NCBI RefSeq assembly: GCF_003001955.1
Contig: NZ_PVNH01000004.1
Span: forward strand, 434,001-498,000
Direction of reading: 5' to 3'
DNA: 64,000 nucleotides
Source: Prauserella shujinwangii
GTDB lineage: Bacteria; Actinomycetota; Actinomycetes; Mycobacteriales; Pseudonocardiaceae
Made by a program: the position numbers and the translations under genes. The notes beneath the pieces were generated by a model. It did not search any database and had not been told where the DNA came from. It was given only the letters and a program-made list of their open reading frames with translations. Below are positions 49,698 through 59,764 of this stretch, in pieces (within the stretch, counting starts at the first letter, position 1; each line of letters starts with the position of its first letter).

Positions 49698-51101
49698 ATG
49701 CCCATCCCTCCCCCGCACCCACCCGCGCACACCGCTCGGCCCCGGCGCTCCCTCCGCGCCCGGTTCGCGGCGGCGGCCGCGACCGTCGCCGCGGCGATCG
49801 CCACCGCCGCCTTCCCCTCGGGCACCGTCGCGGCGTCGGTACCGCCGCCCGACCCCGGCTGGACCCCGGTCTGGAGTGACGACTTCGACGGTCCCGCCGG
49901 ATCGCCGCCCTCCTCCGCGGACTGGATGATCGACCTCGGGCACAGCTATCCCGGTGGACCCGCCAACTGGGGGACCGGCGAGATCCAGCGCTACACCGAC
50001 GACCCGGCGAACATCGGCCTCGACGGCTCGGGCAATCTGCGGATCACCCCGCGCCGCGACAGCGCCGGGAACTGGACGTCGGCCCGCATCGAGACGCGGC
50101 GTGGCGACTTCCGGCCGCCCGACGGCGGCGTGCTGCGGATCGAGAGCAGACTGCAGCTGCCGAACGTCACCGGAGACGCGGCGCTCGGCTACTGGCCCGC
50201 GTTCTGGGCGCTCGGGTCGCCCTATCGCGGCAACTACTGGAACTGGCCGGGAATCGGCGAGTTCGACATCATGGAGAACGTCAACGGCATGAACCGCGTG
50301 TGGGGCGTACTCCACTGTGGAGTCGCTCCGGGCGGCCCCTGCAACGAGCACGACGGCATCAGCGCCAGCCGCACCTGCCCCGGTGCGAGTTGCCAGTCGG
50401 CGTTCCACACCTACCGGTTCGAGTGGGACACCAGCAGTTCTCCGCAGGAGCTCCGCTGGTACGTCGACGGGCAGCAGTACCACACCGTGCGCCAGGACCA
50501 GCTGCCCGCGGACACGTGGAACCAGATGACCTCGCACGCCGGCTACTTCATCCTGCTCAACGTCGCGATGGGCGGCGCCTTCCCGGACGGTGTGGCCGGC
50601 TTCGCGACGCCCACCGCCGCGACCGTGCCCGGTCACTCGATGGTCGTCGACTACGTCGCGGTGTGGACCCGCGGCGGCGACGGGCAGACCGAACCGCCGC
50701 CCGGCGGTGGCGGTGATGCCTACACGACCCACCAGGCGGAGAACTTCCAGGCACAGTCCGGACTGCAGGTGAGCGACGGCTACCTCGGATGGGCCGCGAA
50801 CGGCGACTGGGCGCGGTACGACGACATCGACTTCGGCAGCACACCCGCGCGGCAGTTCGTCGCCAGGGTCGCCTCCGGCGCGGGCAGCGGCGTCAGCGGG
50901 CTGGTGGAGGTCCGGCTGGACGACCTCGCCAGCGCACCGGTCGGCAGCTTCGCCATCGCCAACACCGGTGGCTGGCAGAGCTGGCGCGACGTGCCCACCA
51001 ACATCAGCGGGGTCACCGGCGTGCACGATGTCTACCTGACGTTCAGCAGTGGCCAGCCGGCCGACTTCGTCAACGTCGACCGGTTCACCTTCACCCACTG
51101 A
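49698..51101 (+). CDS. Secreted GH16 endo-beta-1,3-glucanase with CBM6
   Basis: A 467-residue exported enzyme. Signal peptide 1-46 (RRSLRARF then a hydrophobic core and AAS). Catalytic GH16 jelly roll about 55-340 with GEFDIMEN at 187-194 (nucleophile E188, D190, acid E193) and TGEIQRYTDD at 94-103. A Gly/Pro linker (PPPGGGGD) and a C-terminal CBM6 (345-467; HQAENFQAQSGLQV, NGDWARYDDIDFG) follow. It cuts laminarin- or fungal-type beta-1,3-glucans. ATG 49698 with AAGGAGGT. First gene of the operon; two operators in its promoter suggest induction by sugars released from the polymer. Confidence 0.95.
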   Translation: MPIPPPHPPAHTARPRRSLRARFAAAAATVAAAIATAAFPSGTVAASVPPPDPGWTPVWSDDFDGPAGSPPSSADWMIDLGHSYPGGPANWGTGEIQRYTDDPANIGLDGSGNLRITPRRDSAGNWTSARIETRRGDFRPPDGGVLRIESRLQLPNVTGDAALGYWPAFWALGSPYRGNYWNWPGIGEFDIMENVNGMNRVWGVLHCGVAPGGPCNEHDGISASRTCPGASCQSAFHTYRFEWDTSSSPQELRWYVDGQQYHTVRQDQLPADTWNQMTSHAGYFILLNVAMGGAFPDGVAGFATPTAATVPGHSMVVDYVAVWTRGGDGQTEPPPGGGGDAYTTHQAENFQAQSGLQVSDGYLGWAANGDWARYDDIDFGSTPARQFVARVASGAGSGVSGLVEVRLDDLASAPVGSFAIANTGGWQSWRDVPTNISGVTGVHDVYLTFSSGQPADFVNVDRFTFTH

Positions 51102-51118
51102 ACGGGAGCGAGAAACGC

Positions 51119-52399
51119 ATGCGCGGAACGAGGCACGTCCTCACCGCCACGCTGGCCGCGAGCGCACTGGTGCTCGCGGCCTGCGGTGGTGGCCAGGGCG
51201 AATCCACCGACGGGACCACGACGCTGACCATCAACGTCTACGGGGACAGCTTCTCGCTGCCGGACAACCGGTCGATCTACGACGAGTACGAACGGCTCAA
51301 CCCCGGCGTCGAGATCGTGGAGAACCGCAGTGACTTCAGCACGCACCACCAGAACCTGCAGGCCCGGCTGACCGCGGGCAGCGGGACGGCCGACCTGGAG
51401 CTGATCGAGGTCGGGCAGGTCGCCGGCTTCGTCGGCCAGCACGACAGGTTCGTCGACTTCCTCGACCGGGGCGTCGATCCGGGACAGTGGACCGACGCGA
51501 TCGTCCAGCAGGCGTCCACTCCGGACCGGAGCGCGCTGATCGGCCTGCCGACCGACGTGGGCGGGCTGGCCATGTGCTACCGGACCGATCTGTTCGAGCA
51601 GGCCGGGCTGCCCGTCGACCGCGACGAGGTCAGCGAGCTGTGGCCCACCTGGCGGGACTACGTCGAGACCGGCGACCGGTTCCTCGAACGGGCGCCCGAC
51701 GGAGTGAAGTGGTTCGACTCCGGCGGCCACGTCTTCACCGGCATCCTCGGCAACGAGGAGCGGACCTTCTACGACCGGTCCGGGGAGCTCATCGTGGAGA
51801 GCAACCCGGCGGTGCGCGCGGCGTGGGACCTCACCGTCCAGGCCATCCGGTCCGGCCAGTCGGCCGCACTGCCGGAGTTCTCCCCGGAGTGGAACACCGG
51901 CTTCCAGCGGGGCCAGTTCGCCACGGTCACCTGCCCGGCCTGGATGATGGGCTACATCCAGGGCAACGCGCCCGAGACCAAGGGCAAGTGGGACATCGCG
52001 ACCGTGCCCGGCGGGTCGGGCAACTGGGGCGGCTCGTACGTCACGGTGCCCGCGCAGGGCGAGCACGTCGAGGAGGCGGTGAAGCTCGCCAAGTGGCTGA
52101 CCGCTCCCGAACAGAGCATCACGATCTTCCAGGAGATCGGCAACTTCCCCAGCCAGCGCACCACCTGGGACGACCCGGAGGTGGCGGAGTTCTCGTCGCC
52201 GTTCTTCAACGACGCGCCCGCGGGTGAGATCTTCCCGGCGTCCCTCGCCGACGCACCCGTCCAGATATCGGGCCCGCAGAGCGCGGTGATCGGCAAGACC
52301 TTCGCCGACAAGCTCAACAGCGTTGAGCAGGGCACCCCGCCGGACGAGGCGTGGCAGCAGGCGATGCACGACATCCGGGCCGCGGCGGGCGCCGGATGA
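51119..52399 (+). CDS. Sugar ABC transporter solute-binding lipoprotein (CebE-like)
   Basis: A 426-residue family 1 sugar-binding lipoprotein. Seen: lipobox LVLAACGGG with Cys at about 22, then a bilobal periplasmic-type fold with LTINVYGDSFSLP and AFATPTD-like GLPTDVGGLAMCYR, and WMMGYIQGN. Similar to the cellobiose/cellotriose binder CebE. It collects the oligosaccharides cut by GH16. ATG 51119 follows the GH16 stop by 17 bases with GGGAGCG upstream. Confidence 0.9.
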   Translation: MRGTRHVLTATLAASALVLAACGGGQGESTDGTTTLTINVYGDSFSLPDNRSIYDEYERLNPGVEIVENRSDFSTHHQNLQARLTAGSGTADLELIEVGQVAGFVGQHDRFVDFLDRGVDPGQWTDAIVQQASTPDRSALIGLPTDVGGLAMCYRTDLFEQAGLPVDRDEVSELWPTWRDYVETGDRFLERAPDGVKWFDSGGHVFTGILGNEERTFYDRSGELIVESNPAVRAAWDLTVQAIRSGQSAALPEFSPEWNTGFQRGQFATVTCPAWMMGYIQGNAPETKGKWDIATVPGGSGNWGGSYVTVPAQGEHVEEAVKLAKWLTAPEQSITIFQEIGNFPSQRTTWDDPEVAEFSSPFFNDAPAGEIFPASLADAPVQISGPQSAVIGKTFADKLNSVEQGTPPDEAWQQAMHDIRAAAGAG

Positions 52400-53337
52400 G
52401 CACCCGGCGGCAGGCCGGGCCCTCGGCGAGGGCCCGGCTCCACCGGTTCGACCTCAAGGGCGCACCTTATCTCTACGTCACGCCGTTCTTCGCGTTGTTC
52501 GGCGTGTTCGGCCTGCTGCCGCTCGCGTACACGGCGCTGCTGTCGACCACGGCGTGGAGCCCGCGGCAGCCGGGCAGCGAGGACGCCTCGGTCGGCCTGG
52601 GCAACTACGCCGACCTGCTCTCCGACACCAACTTCCACACGGCGCTGGTCAACACGTTCGGCATCGGCCTGCTGTCCACCGTTCCGCAGCTGCTGCTGGC
52701 GCTGGGCATCGCGCACCTGCTGAACTACCGCCTGCGGGGCAGGCTGTTCTTCCGGATGGGCGTGCTCGTCCCCTACATCACGTCGATCGCCGCCGCGGCG
52801 CTGATCTTCAACCAGATCTTCGCCCGCGACTTCGGCCTGCTGAACTGGCTGCTCCAGCCGTTCACCGGAGGCACGCCGATCGACTGGCGGGCGAGCACCC
52901 TCGCCTCCTGGTTCGCGGTGTCGGTCATGGTGACCTGGCACTGGACCGGCTACAACGCGCTGATCTACCTGGCCGCGATGCAGACGATCCCGTACGAGCT
53001 CTACGAGTCGGCGGCGATCGACGGCGCGAGCCGGTGGCGGCAGTTCTGGCACATCACCATCCCGAGCCTGCGCCCGACCATCATCTTCACCGTCATCGTG
53101 TCGACGATCGGCGCGCTGCAGCTGTTCGCCGAGCCGTACCTGTTCGACACCACCCAGAACAACAACGGTGGCAGCGAGCGCCAGTTCCAGACCGCGGTGC
53201 TGTACCTGTACCAGCAGTTCTGGGCCAACGGGCGATACGGCTACGGCGCGGCGATCGCCTGGACGCTGTTCCTGATCACCGTGGTCATCGCCCTGGTCAA
53301 CTTCCTGCTGGCGCGCCGGATCAGGTCGGCCGAGTGA
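52396..53337 (+). CDS. Sugar ABC transporter permease (CebF-like)
   Basis: A 313-residue six-helix inner-membrane permease with LHRFDLKGAPYLYVTPFFAL at the start and the EAA loop YESAAIDGASRWRQFWHITI that docks the ATPase. It pairs with the next permease. The ATG overlaps the binding-protein stop by four bases. No ATPase gene is in the operon; a shared MsiK-type ATPase elsewhere is expected, as known in streptomycetes. Confidence 0.9.
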   Translation: MSTRRQAGPSARARLHRFDLKGAPYLYVTPFFALFGVFGLLPLAYTALLSTTAWSPRQPGSEDASVGLGNYADLLSDTNFHTALVNTFGIGLLSTVPQLLLALGIAHLLNYRLRGRLFFRMGVLVPYITSIAAAALIFNQIFARDFGLLNWLLQPFTGGTPIDWRASTLASWFAVSVMVTWHWTGYNALIYLAAMQTIPYELYESAAIDGASRWRQFWHITIPSLRPTIIFTVIVSTIGALQLFAEPYLFDTTQNNNGGSERQFQTAVLYLYQQFWANGRYGYGAAIAWTLFLITVVIALVNFLLARRIRSAE

Positions 53338-53350
53338 GGGGAGGACGACC

Positions 53351-54247
53351 ATGACCATCACCCAGTCGCCACCGGAGCCCGTGGTCCGCGGGGATCGTCC
53401 GGCGCCGGTCCGGCGGCGCACCCGGGGTGCCGGCCGCGCCGGGTGGCTCACCTACTCCGCGCTGGCCGCCGTCGTGCTGTTCTCCGTGTTCCCGCTCTAC
53501 TGGTCCATCGTGGTCTCGTCCCGCGACCAGTCCGCGATCGGCAGGTACCCGCCACCCCTGGTGCCGGGCGGCAACCTGTGGGACAACCTCGCGGCCGCGT
53601 TCGAGCAGGGCAACTTCGGCACGGCGCTGACGAACTCCGTCATCGTGGCCGGCACGATCACCGTGTCGGTCGTGTTCACCTCGACACTGGCCGGTTTCGC
53701 CTTCGCCAAGCTGGACTTCCGCGGGCGCAACGGGCTGTTCACACTCGTCGTGGCGACGATGCTCGTGCCGCCGCAGCTGTCGATCATCCCGCTGTACATC
53801 ATGGTCACGCAGTGGTTCGGCTGGGCCAACGACCTGCGTGGCGTGATCGTGCCGACCCTGGTCAGCGCGTTCGGCGTGTTCTTCATGCGGCAGTACCTGA
53901 CCTCGGCGATTCCCGGCGAGCTGATCGAGGCGGGACGGGCCGACGGCGCGAGCACGTTCCGGATCTACCGGAGCATCGTGCTGCCCATCGCCCGGCCGGG
54001 TGCGGCCGTGCTGGGCCTGCTGACCTTCATCATGTACTGGAACGACCTCTTCTGGCCGCTCATCCTGCTCAACGCCCAGAACCCGACGGTGCAGGTCGCC
54101 ATCGCGAACACCGCGAGCGGGATCGAGGTCGACTACTCGCTGGTGCTCGCCGGCACGGTGATCGCCACCTTCCCGATGCTGATCGTTTTCCTGTTGCTCG
54201 GCCGACACATCATTGGAGGAATCATGCAGGGCGCGGTGAAGGGATGA
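53351..54247 (+). CDS. Sugar ABC transporter permease (CebG-like)
   Basis: A 298-residue permease. Seen: a basic, disordered N-terminus, six hydrophobic segments beginning [19 protein letters not shown], and the EAA loop [20 protein letters not shown]. It forms the channel with the preceding permease. Its stop overlaps the beta-glucosidase start by four bases. Confidence 0.9.
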   Translation: MTITQSPPEPVVRGDRPAPVRRRTRGAGRAGWLTYSALAAVVLFSVFPLYWSIVVSSRDQSAIGRYPPPLVPGGNLWDNLAAAFEQGNFGTALTNSVIVAGTITVSVVFTSTLAGFAFAKLDFRGRNGLFTLVVATMLVPPQLSIIPLYIMVTQWFGWANDLRGVIVPTLVSAFGVFFMRQYLTSAIPGELIEAGRADGASTFRIYRSIVLPIARPGAAVLGLLTFIMYWNDLFWPLILLNAQNPTVQVAIANTASGIEVDYSLVLAGTVIATFPMLIVFLLLGRHIIGGIMQGAVKG

Positions 54248-55653
54248 CCCGGCTGGTGTTCCCGGAAGGCTTCGTCTGGGGCGCGGGCACGGCCGCCTAC
54301 CAGATCGAGGGCGCGGCGCGTGCGGACGGGCGCGGGTTGTCCATCTGGGACACTTTCGCCCACACCCCGGGGAAGGTGCTCCACGGCGACACCGGGGACG
54401 TGGCGACCGACCACTACCACCGGTTCCGCGAGGACGTCGCCTTGATGGCCGACCTCGGCCTCGCCGCGTACCGGTTCTCCGTGTCCTGGCCGCGCATCCA
54501 GCCGGACGGGGACGGTGTGGTCAACGAGCGCGGCCTCGACCACTACGACCGGCTGGTCGACGAGCTGGCCGCCCACGGCATCACCCCGGTACTCACCCTG
54601 TACCACTGGGATCTGCCACAACGGCTGGAGGACGCCGGCGGGTGGGGAGCGCGGGAGACCGCCGAGCGGTTCGCCGGCTACGCGGCCGTCGTCGCCGGGC
54701 GGCTCGGTGACCGCGTTCCACTGTGGACGACGTTGAACGAGCCGTGGTGCTCGGCGTTCCTCGGCTACGCCGCCGGGACGCACGCCCCCGGCAGGGCCGA
54801 CGGCGCGCTGGCCCTGCGCGCCGCCCACCACCTGCTGCTCGCGCACGGGCTCGGCGCGGGCGCGCTGCGCTCGGCGCTGCCCTCCGGCGCGGAGATCGCA
54901 CTGGCGCTGAACCTGTCCCCGGTGCGCCCGGCGGACGCCACCGACGGGGCAGCCGACGCCGCGCGGCGGGTGGACGGGCTGGCGCACCGGTTGTTCCTCG
55001 ACCCGGTGCTGCACGGAAGCTACCCCGCCGACGTGCTGCGGGACACCGCGCCGGTCACGGACTGGTCGTTCGTGCGTCCCGGCGACGAGCGGATCATCCC
55101 GGCACCGATCGACCTGCTGGGCATCAACTACTACGCGCCCCTCGTCGTCGACGGGGGCGGGGAGGGCGCACCCCCCGGGCACCCCTCGGCGTGGCCCGGC
55201 TCGGAACACGTCCGGCTCCGCGAGCGGCCGGGGCCGGTCACCGCCATGGGCTGGAACATCGAGCCGGACGGCCTGCGCACCCTGTTGTCGCGCCTGCACA
55301 AGGAGTACCCGGACATGCCGCTGGTGATCACCGAGAACGGCGCGGCGTTCGACGATGTGCCTGGTCCCGACGGCGGCGTCGCGGACACCGACCGCATCGG
55401 CTACCTGCGGGACCATCTCGCCGTCGCCCACGAGGCGATCGAGTCCGGCGTCGACCTTCGTGGATACTTCGTGTGGTCGCTGCTGGACAACTTCGAGTGG
55501 GCCTTCGGTTATTCGAAGCGCTTCGGCATCGTGCACGTGGACTACCCGACCCAGCGCCGCAGCTGGAAGCACAGCGCACACTGGTACCGGGAAGTGATCA
55601 GGACGAACGGCATCGACCCGGACCCGGTTCGGGACGCGCCAGGAAGGGCTTGA
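54244..55653 (+). CDS. GH1 beta-glucosidase
   Basis: A 469-residue GH1 enzyme that hydrolyses imported beta-gluco-oligosaccharides to glucose in the cytoplasm (no signal peptide). Seen: [15 protein letters not shown] at the start, acid/base in TLNEPWC (E166) and nucleophile in ITENGAAF (E364), plus [20 protein letters not shown] near the end. ATG 54244 overlaps the permease stop. The LacI regulator gene follows after six bases. Confidence 0.95.
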   Translation: MTRLVFPEGFVWGAGTAAYQIEGAARADGRGLSIWDTFAHTPGKVLHGDTGDVATDHYHRFREDVALMADLGLAAYRFSVSWPRIQPDGDGVVNERGLDHYDRLVDELAAHGITPVLTLYHWDLPQRLEDAGGWGARETAERFAGYAAVVAGRLGDRVPLWTTLNEPWCSAFLGYAAGTHAPGRADGALALRAAHHLLLAHGLGAGALRSALPSGAEIALALNLSPVRPADATDGAADAARRVDGLAHRLFLDPVLHGSYPADVLRDTAPVTDWSFVRPGDERIIPAPIDLLGINYYAPLVVDGGGEGAPPGHPSAWPGSEHVRLRERPGPVTAMGWNIEPDGLRTLLSRLHKEYPDMPLVITENGAAFDDVPGPDGGVADTDRIGYLRDHLAVAHEAIESGVDLRGYFVWSLLDNFEWAFGYSKRFGIVHVDYPTQRRSWKHSAHWYREVIRTNGIDPDPVRDAPGRA

Positions 55654-55659
55654 CCGACG

Positions 55660-56688
55660 GTGACGGAAGGGCAGGCGGAGCTGGTCCGGCGGCAGCCGAC
55701 GCTGGACACGGTGGCCGCCGAGGCCGGGGTGTCGAGGGCCACGGCGTCCCGCGTGATCAACGGCTCACCCCGGGTGTCGCCGGAGGTCAAGCGCGCGGTC
55801 CAGGACGCCATCGCCCGGGTCGGCTACGTGCCGAACCGGGCGGCCCGCACCCTGGTGCGGCGGCGGACCGATTCGGTCGCGCTGGTGATCCGGGAACCGA
55901 ACGCGACCGTGCTCGCCGACCCGTACCTGGCGAACATCATCGTCGCCACCAGCGACGAGCTCATCGGCACCGGGGTGCAGCTGGTGCTGGTGAACGCCCG
56001 CAACGACGACGAGCACGAGCGAGTCGCCGACTACGTGCGCGGCGGGCACGTGGACGGCGTCCTGCTGGCGTCCATGCACGGCGACGATCCGCTGCCGGGC
56101 ATGCTGCTGGCCGCGGGCGTGCCGACGGTGGTGGGTGGCCGCCCGCCCCGGCGCATCCCTGGGCTGTGCTATGTGGACGTCGACAACCTGGGCGGGGCAC
56201 AGCTGGCCACCGAGCACCTGCTCGGCGCCGGAAGGAAGCGGATCGCGACCATCGCGGGCCCGGCGGACATGACCGCGGCCGCCGACCGGCTCGACGGGTT
56301 CGGGCGGGCACTCACCGAAGCCGGGCTGACCGCGGACCGTGTCGTGCACGGCGAGTTCACCCACGAGTCCGGGGAGCTCGCGATGACCACCCTGCTCGAC
56401 CGGCATCCCGACCTCGACGGGGTGTTCGCGGCCAACGACCTGATGGCGGCCGGGGCGCTGCGCGTGCTGCGGGCTTCGGGCAGGCGGGTGCCGGACGACG
56501 TCGCCGTCGTCGGGTTCGACGACATCGACCTCGCCCGGCACACCGAGCCGGCGCTGACCACCGTGCACCAGCCGGTGATCCACCAGGCCCGGCTGATGAC
56601 CGAACTGCTGCTCACCCAGATCAGCGGGGAGCCCGGCGGGGACCCGGTGGTGCTGCCCACCCAGCTCGTGCGGCGCGACTCGGCGTAG
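55660..56688 (+). CDS. LacI-family repressor of beta-glucoside utilisation (CebR/BglR-like)
   Basis: A 342-residue LacI regulator: HTH LDTVAAEAGVSRATASRVIN with hinge helix region VGYVPNRAARTL, then a periplasmic-binding-like sensor (about 65-342) with VDGVLLASMHGDD and VAVVGFDDIDLAR. Known: CebR-type repressors release DNA on binding cellobiose. Inference: it binds the GAGAGCGCTTCC element in the promoter of the same operon, giving autoregulation. GTG 55660. Confidence 0.9.
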   Translation: MTEGQAELVRRQPTLDTVAAEAGVSRATASRVINGSPRVSPEVKRAVQDAIARVGYVPNRAARTLVRRRTDSVALVIREPNATVLADPYLANIIVATSDELIGTGVQLVLVNARNDDEHERVADYVRGGHVDGVLLASMHGDDPLPGMLLAAGVPTVVGGRPPRRIPGLCYVDVDNLGGAQLATEHLLGAGRKRIATIAGPADMTAAADRLDGFGRALTEAGLTADRVVHGEFTHESGELAMTTLLDRHPDLDGVFAANDLMAAGALRVLRASGRRVPDDVAVVGFDDIDLARHTEPALTTVHQPVIHQARLMTELLLTQISGEPGGDPVVLPTQLVRRDSA

Positions 56689-56718
56689 CCGCCACGGCCG
56701 CGCGGCGCGGTGGCGTGC

Positions 56719-57666
56719 TCACCCGGCGGCGTCGAGCAGCCGGGAGCCGAGCTCGCGGAGCCGGTCCGCCAGCTCCACCGGCTCGTGTACGCGGAACGGG
56801 GCGCCCAGCAGGCCGACGTAGAGGGCGATCTCGTCGAGCGAGTTCGAGCCGGCGCGCAGCACGCAGGACCGGGGTCCGGTCGCCTCGACGGTGCCCGCCG
56901 TGGCCGGGACGCGCTCGGCGACCGCGGCGGCGGGCGCCTCCACGGTGACGCGTGCCTGGTAGCGATAGGGCGCGGTGGACACCCCGTGCACGAGGAATCC
57001 CGCCAGGTCTTCCGGTGCGTCGCGGACGGTGAAGCGGGGCCCGGTCGGGATCCTCGGCCGCAGCCGGTCGACGCGGTAGGTCCGCCAGTCCGCGCGGTCG
57101 ACGTCCCACCCGACCAGGTACCACCGCCTGCCCGCGTGGACCAGCCGGTGCGGCTCGGCCCGGCGGAGCGCCGTCGTCCCGTCGTGCGTGCGGTAGTCGA
57201 ACCGGAGCTGGTGCCGGTCGCGGCAGGCCGCCGCGACCGCGGTCAGCGTCTCCGGGTCCACCGCGGGCCCGGCGTCCGCCACGGTCACCGTGTGCGCGTG
57301 CAGCATCGTGACGCGGTGCCGCAGCCGGGCAGGCAGCACCTGCTCCAGCTTGGTGAGGGCACGCAGGGACGCCTCCTCGATACCGGCCACCGTGCCGCCG
57401 GCCGCCGTGCGCAGCCCGACGGCCACGGCGATGGCCTCGTCGTCGTCGAGCAGCAGCGGTGGCAGCGTCGCGCCCGCGCCGAGCCGGTAGCCCGGCACAC
57501 CGGGGTTCGCGTCGACCGGATACCCGAGTGCCCGCAGCTTGTCGATGTCGCGGCGTACCGTGCGCACGTCGACTCCGAGGCGGTCGGCGAGGTCGGCGCC
57601 GGTCCACGTGCGCGGGGTCTGCAGGAGCGACAGCAGGCGCAGCAGCCGCGCGGAGGTTTCGAGCAT
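56719..57666 (-). CDS. WYL-domain transcriptional regulator
   Basis: A 315-residue HTH_11-WYL protein: N-terminal RLLRLLSLLQTPRTWTGADL and VDVRTVRRDIDKLRALGYPV (winged helix), then a WYL domain with HRLVHAGRRWYLVGWDVDR and a C-terminal WCX extension. WYL proteins bind nucleic acids or nucleotides. ATG 57666. It stands alone, convergent with the LacI gene. Target unknown. Confidence 0.9.
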   Translation of the reverse strand: MLETSARLLRLLSLLQTPRTWTGADLADRLGVDVRTVRRDIDKLRALGYPVDANPGVPGYRLGAGATLPPLLLDDDEAIAVAVGLRTAAGGTVAGIEEASLRALTKLEQVLPARLRHRVTMLHAHTVTVADAGPAVDPETLTAVAAACRDRHQLRFDYRTHDGTTALRRAEPHRLVHAGRRWYLVGWDVDRADWRTYRVDRLRPRIPTGPRFTVRDAPEDLAGFLVHGVSTAPYRYQARVTVEAPAAAVAERVPATAGTVEATGPRSCVLRAGSNSLDEIALYVGLLGAPFRVHEPVELADRLRELGSRLLDAAG

Positions 57667-57778
57667 GGCACCAGTCTGCCGCTCACCTAGGACGAGAACC
57701 GCCCTCTCGCCTTCCTTCCCGGCGTCACCCGGGAGTTCTTCCGCCCGCCCGCGCCGAGCAGCGCGGTCCGCCGCGATC

Positions 57779-58444
57779 TCACCCGGCGGGGGAGGGTGCC
57801 ACGCCGGTGAACGTGGCGAAGGCGATGACGTTGTCGCGGTAGCTGTCGGCGTCGCTGTCGAACGCGCCGCCGCACGTGATCAGCCTCAGCTCGGGCCCGG
57901 CCGTGTCGCCGTACACGTCCTCGGCGGGGAACCGCGTCTTCGGAACCTGTGCCATGTGCTCGACGACGAACCGGGCGATCCGCCCGTCCTGCCTGCCGAC
58001 GCGGATCTCGTCGCCCGGCCGGAGCTCGCGCAGCCGCGCGAAGATGCCCTCCCGCCCGTCGCCGTCGACGTGCCCGAGCACCACCGCGGGGCCCTTCTCC
58101 CCGGGCGTGGGGCCGTACCGGTACCAGCCGGCCTGCATCGGCTCGTGCACCGGCGGCACGGCGATGGTCCGGTCCGGGTTGAGCCCCAGCGGCACCAGCG
58201 ACGAGCGGGCCCCGATCCGCGGCACGGCCACCCACGCCGGCACCGACCGGGGAAGTGCCGACGCCGTCCCGGAGCCCGGCGGGGCGGGCCGGTCCGCCGC
58301 TGAGGTCGCCGGGGTCATCGCGCCCCGGTCGATCTGCTCACCGGTCGCGGTGCAGCCGGACAGCGCCAGGGCCACGAGGGCCAGGGAGGCCACGAGCGAT
58401 CGGTGGCCTCCCCGGTTCCCCCGTGCGCGGCGACGCACGTGCAC
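57779..58444 (-). CDS. Class F sortase, probable lipoprotein
   Basis: A 221-residue transpeptidase of the actinobacterial class F (E/F) sortases. Seen: basic N-terminus, hydrophobic segment ending in a lipobox-like ALSGC (C31), then the sortase barrel with catalytic H125 (VVLGHVDG), C191 (LITCGG) and R203 (YRDNVIAF). It cuts a sorting motif and joins the protein to the cell wall or another acceptor. GTG 58444 with TGAGG upstream, 10 bases after the stop of its likely substrate gene. A membrane-anchored rather than cleaved form is expected. Confidence 0.85.
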   Translation of the reverse strand: MHVRRRARGNRGGHRSLVASLALVALALSGCTATGEQIDRGAMTPATSAADRPAPPGSGTASALPRSVPAWVAVPRIGARSSLVPLGLNPDRTIAVPPVHEPMQAGWYRYGPTPGEKGPAVVLGHVDGDGREGIFARLRELRPGDEIRVGRQDGRIARFVVEHMAQVPKTRFPAEDVYGDTAGPELRLITCGGAFDSDADSYRDNVIAFATFTGVAPSPAG

Positions 58445-58454
58445 GTGCGGTGCC

Positions 58455-58853
58455 TCAGCTCTCGCCCGCCCGGCGACGGCGCAGCACCAGCACGGCCCCG
58501 CCGCCCGCGACGGCGAACGCCGCGGCGGCCCCGCCGAGCATCGCCGGGTCGATGCCCGGCTCCGCCGGCCCGCCACCGGTTTCCGGTGCGCCGACGGGCC
58601 GCGGCGACACCTGGGCGCGCGGGGGCGGAGCGCTCGCCGCCGCGGGTGCCTGGGTCGCCTCGGGGGCGGGCGCCGCCTCGGGGGCGGGCTCGGCCTCCCT
58701 CGGCTCCTGCGCGGGCGTGGCCCGCGGGGCAGGCTGCGTCGCGGAGGGTGCCGGGGCGTCGTCCTGCCCGTCGGCCCAGCCGGTCGCGGCCGTCAGCGGT
58801 AGTGTCGCCGCGCCCAGCAGGACGGCTGCCGCGCACGTTCGACCAAGCTTCAC
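58455..58853 (-). CDS. Secreted Pro/Ala-rich protein with APETG sorting signal (sortase substrate)
   Basis: A 132-residue exported protein: signal peptide 1-27 (VKLGRTCAAAVLLGAATLPL), a Pro/Ala/Glu-rich stalk (28-86), an LPXTG-like APETG at 89-93, a hydrophobic helix MLGGAAAAFAVAGGGAVLVL and a basic tail RRRRAGES. This is a complete cell-wall sorting signal. The adjacent class F sortase is the natural partner. GTG 58853 with AAGGA upstream. The stalk has no domain I recognise. Confidence 0.85.
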   Translation of the reverse strand: MKLGRTCAAAVLLGAATLPLTAATGWADGQDDAPAPSATQPAPRATPAQEPREAEPAPEAAPAPEATQAPAAASAPPPRAQVSPRPVGAPETGGGPAEPGIDPAMLGGAAAAFAVAGGGAVLVLRRRRAGES

Positions 58854-59047
58854 GATGGGAGTCCTTTCGTTCGGTGTTCGCCCTTCGCAACCAAGGACGA
58901 ACACCAGCATGGGGCGGCCGTTTCAAGATCCTGTCTGGCGAATGTGAAGAAGTTGTTCGGCTCGCGGCGGCGCGAGAGGTGAAGATCCTGTTCAGGATCC
59001 GGCCGGATCCCGTGGCGGCGGCACCCGGCGGGCGGCGACCGGCGATA

Positions 59048-59764
59048 ATGCGCGAGGTGAAGGCGCAGGTACTGGTCGCGGAGGACGATCCCAAGCAAGC
59101 CGAGCTGATCCGGCGCTATCTGGAGCACGACGACCACCGGGTGGTGGTCGTGCACGACGGGCGAGCGGCGATCGACGAGGCGCGGCGGCGCAGACCCGAT
59201 CTCGTCGTGCTCGATGTGATGATGCCCAAGGTCGACGGGCTCGACGTGTGCCGCGTCCTGCGCGCCGAGTCGGACGTCCCGATCGTGCTGCTCACCGCCC
59301 GGACGACCGAGGACGACGTGCTGCTGGGGCTCGACCTCGGCGCCGACGACTACGTCACCAAGCCCTACAGCCCGCGGCAGCTCGCCGCCCGCGTCCGCGC
59401 GATCCTGCGCCGGTCGCGCCGTGCGCGGGAGCGCGGGGAGGATCCGCTGCGGGCCGGGGACCTCGTCCTGGACCCGCAACGGCACGAGGTCACGCTCGGC
59501 GGGACGCCGCTGGACTGCACGCCCGCGGAGTTCCGGCTGCTCGCGGTGCTGGCTGCCGAACCCGGCCGCGTCTTCACGCGGGGCCAGCTGCTCAACCAGG
59601 CCTTCGGCACCGACAAGTTCATCACCGAGCGCACCGTCGACGTGCACGTGATGAACCTGCGCCGCAAGCTCGAGCCCGACCCGCGGCGGCCGCTGCGCCT
59701 GCTCACCGTCTACGGGGTGGGTTACAAGCTCCAGGACACCGTCGCCGATGGCACGCCGGCATAG
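59048..59764 (+). CDS. OmpR-family response regulator
   Basis: A 238-residue regulator: receiver 1-120 with acidic pocket E12/D13/D14, phospho-Asp D56 in VVLDVMMPK, LLTAR and the lysine in DYVTKPYS; then a winged-helix output domain (about 135-230) with ERTVDVHVMNLRRKLEPD. ATG 59048 (GTG 59057 possible). It is divergent from the sortase-substrate operon and overlaps the kinase gene, so the pair may control that operon. Two AAGATCCTGT direct repeats in the gap are candidate sites. Confidence 0.9.
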   Translation: MREVKAQVLVAEDDPKQAELIRRYLEHDDHRVVVVHDGRAAIDEARRRRPDLVVLDVMMPKVDGLDVCRVLRAESDVPIVLLTARTTEDDVLLGLDLGADDYVTKPYSPRQLAARVRAILRRSRRARERGEDPLRAGDLVLDPQRHEVTLGGTPLDCTPAEFRLLAVLAAEPGRVFTRGQLLNQAFGTDKFITERTVDVHVMNLRRKLEPDPRRPLRLLTVYGVGYKLQDTVADGTPA

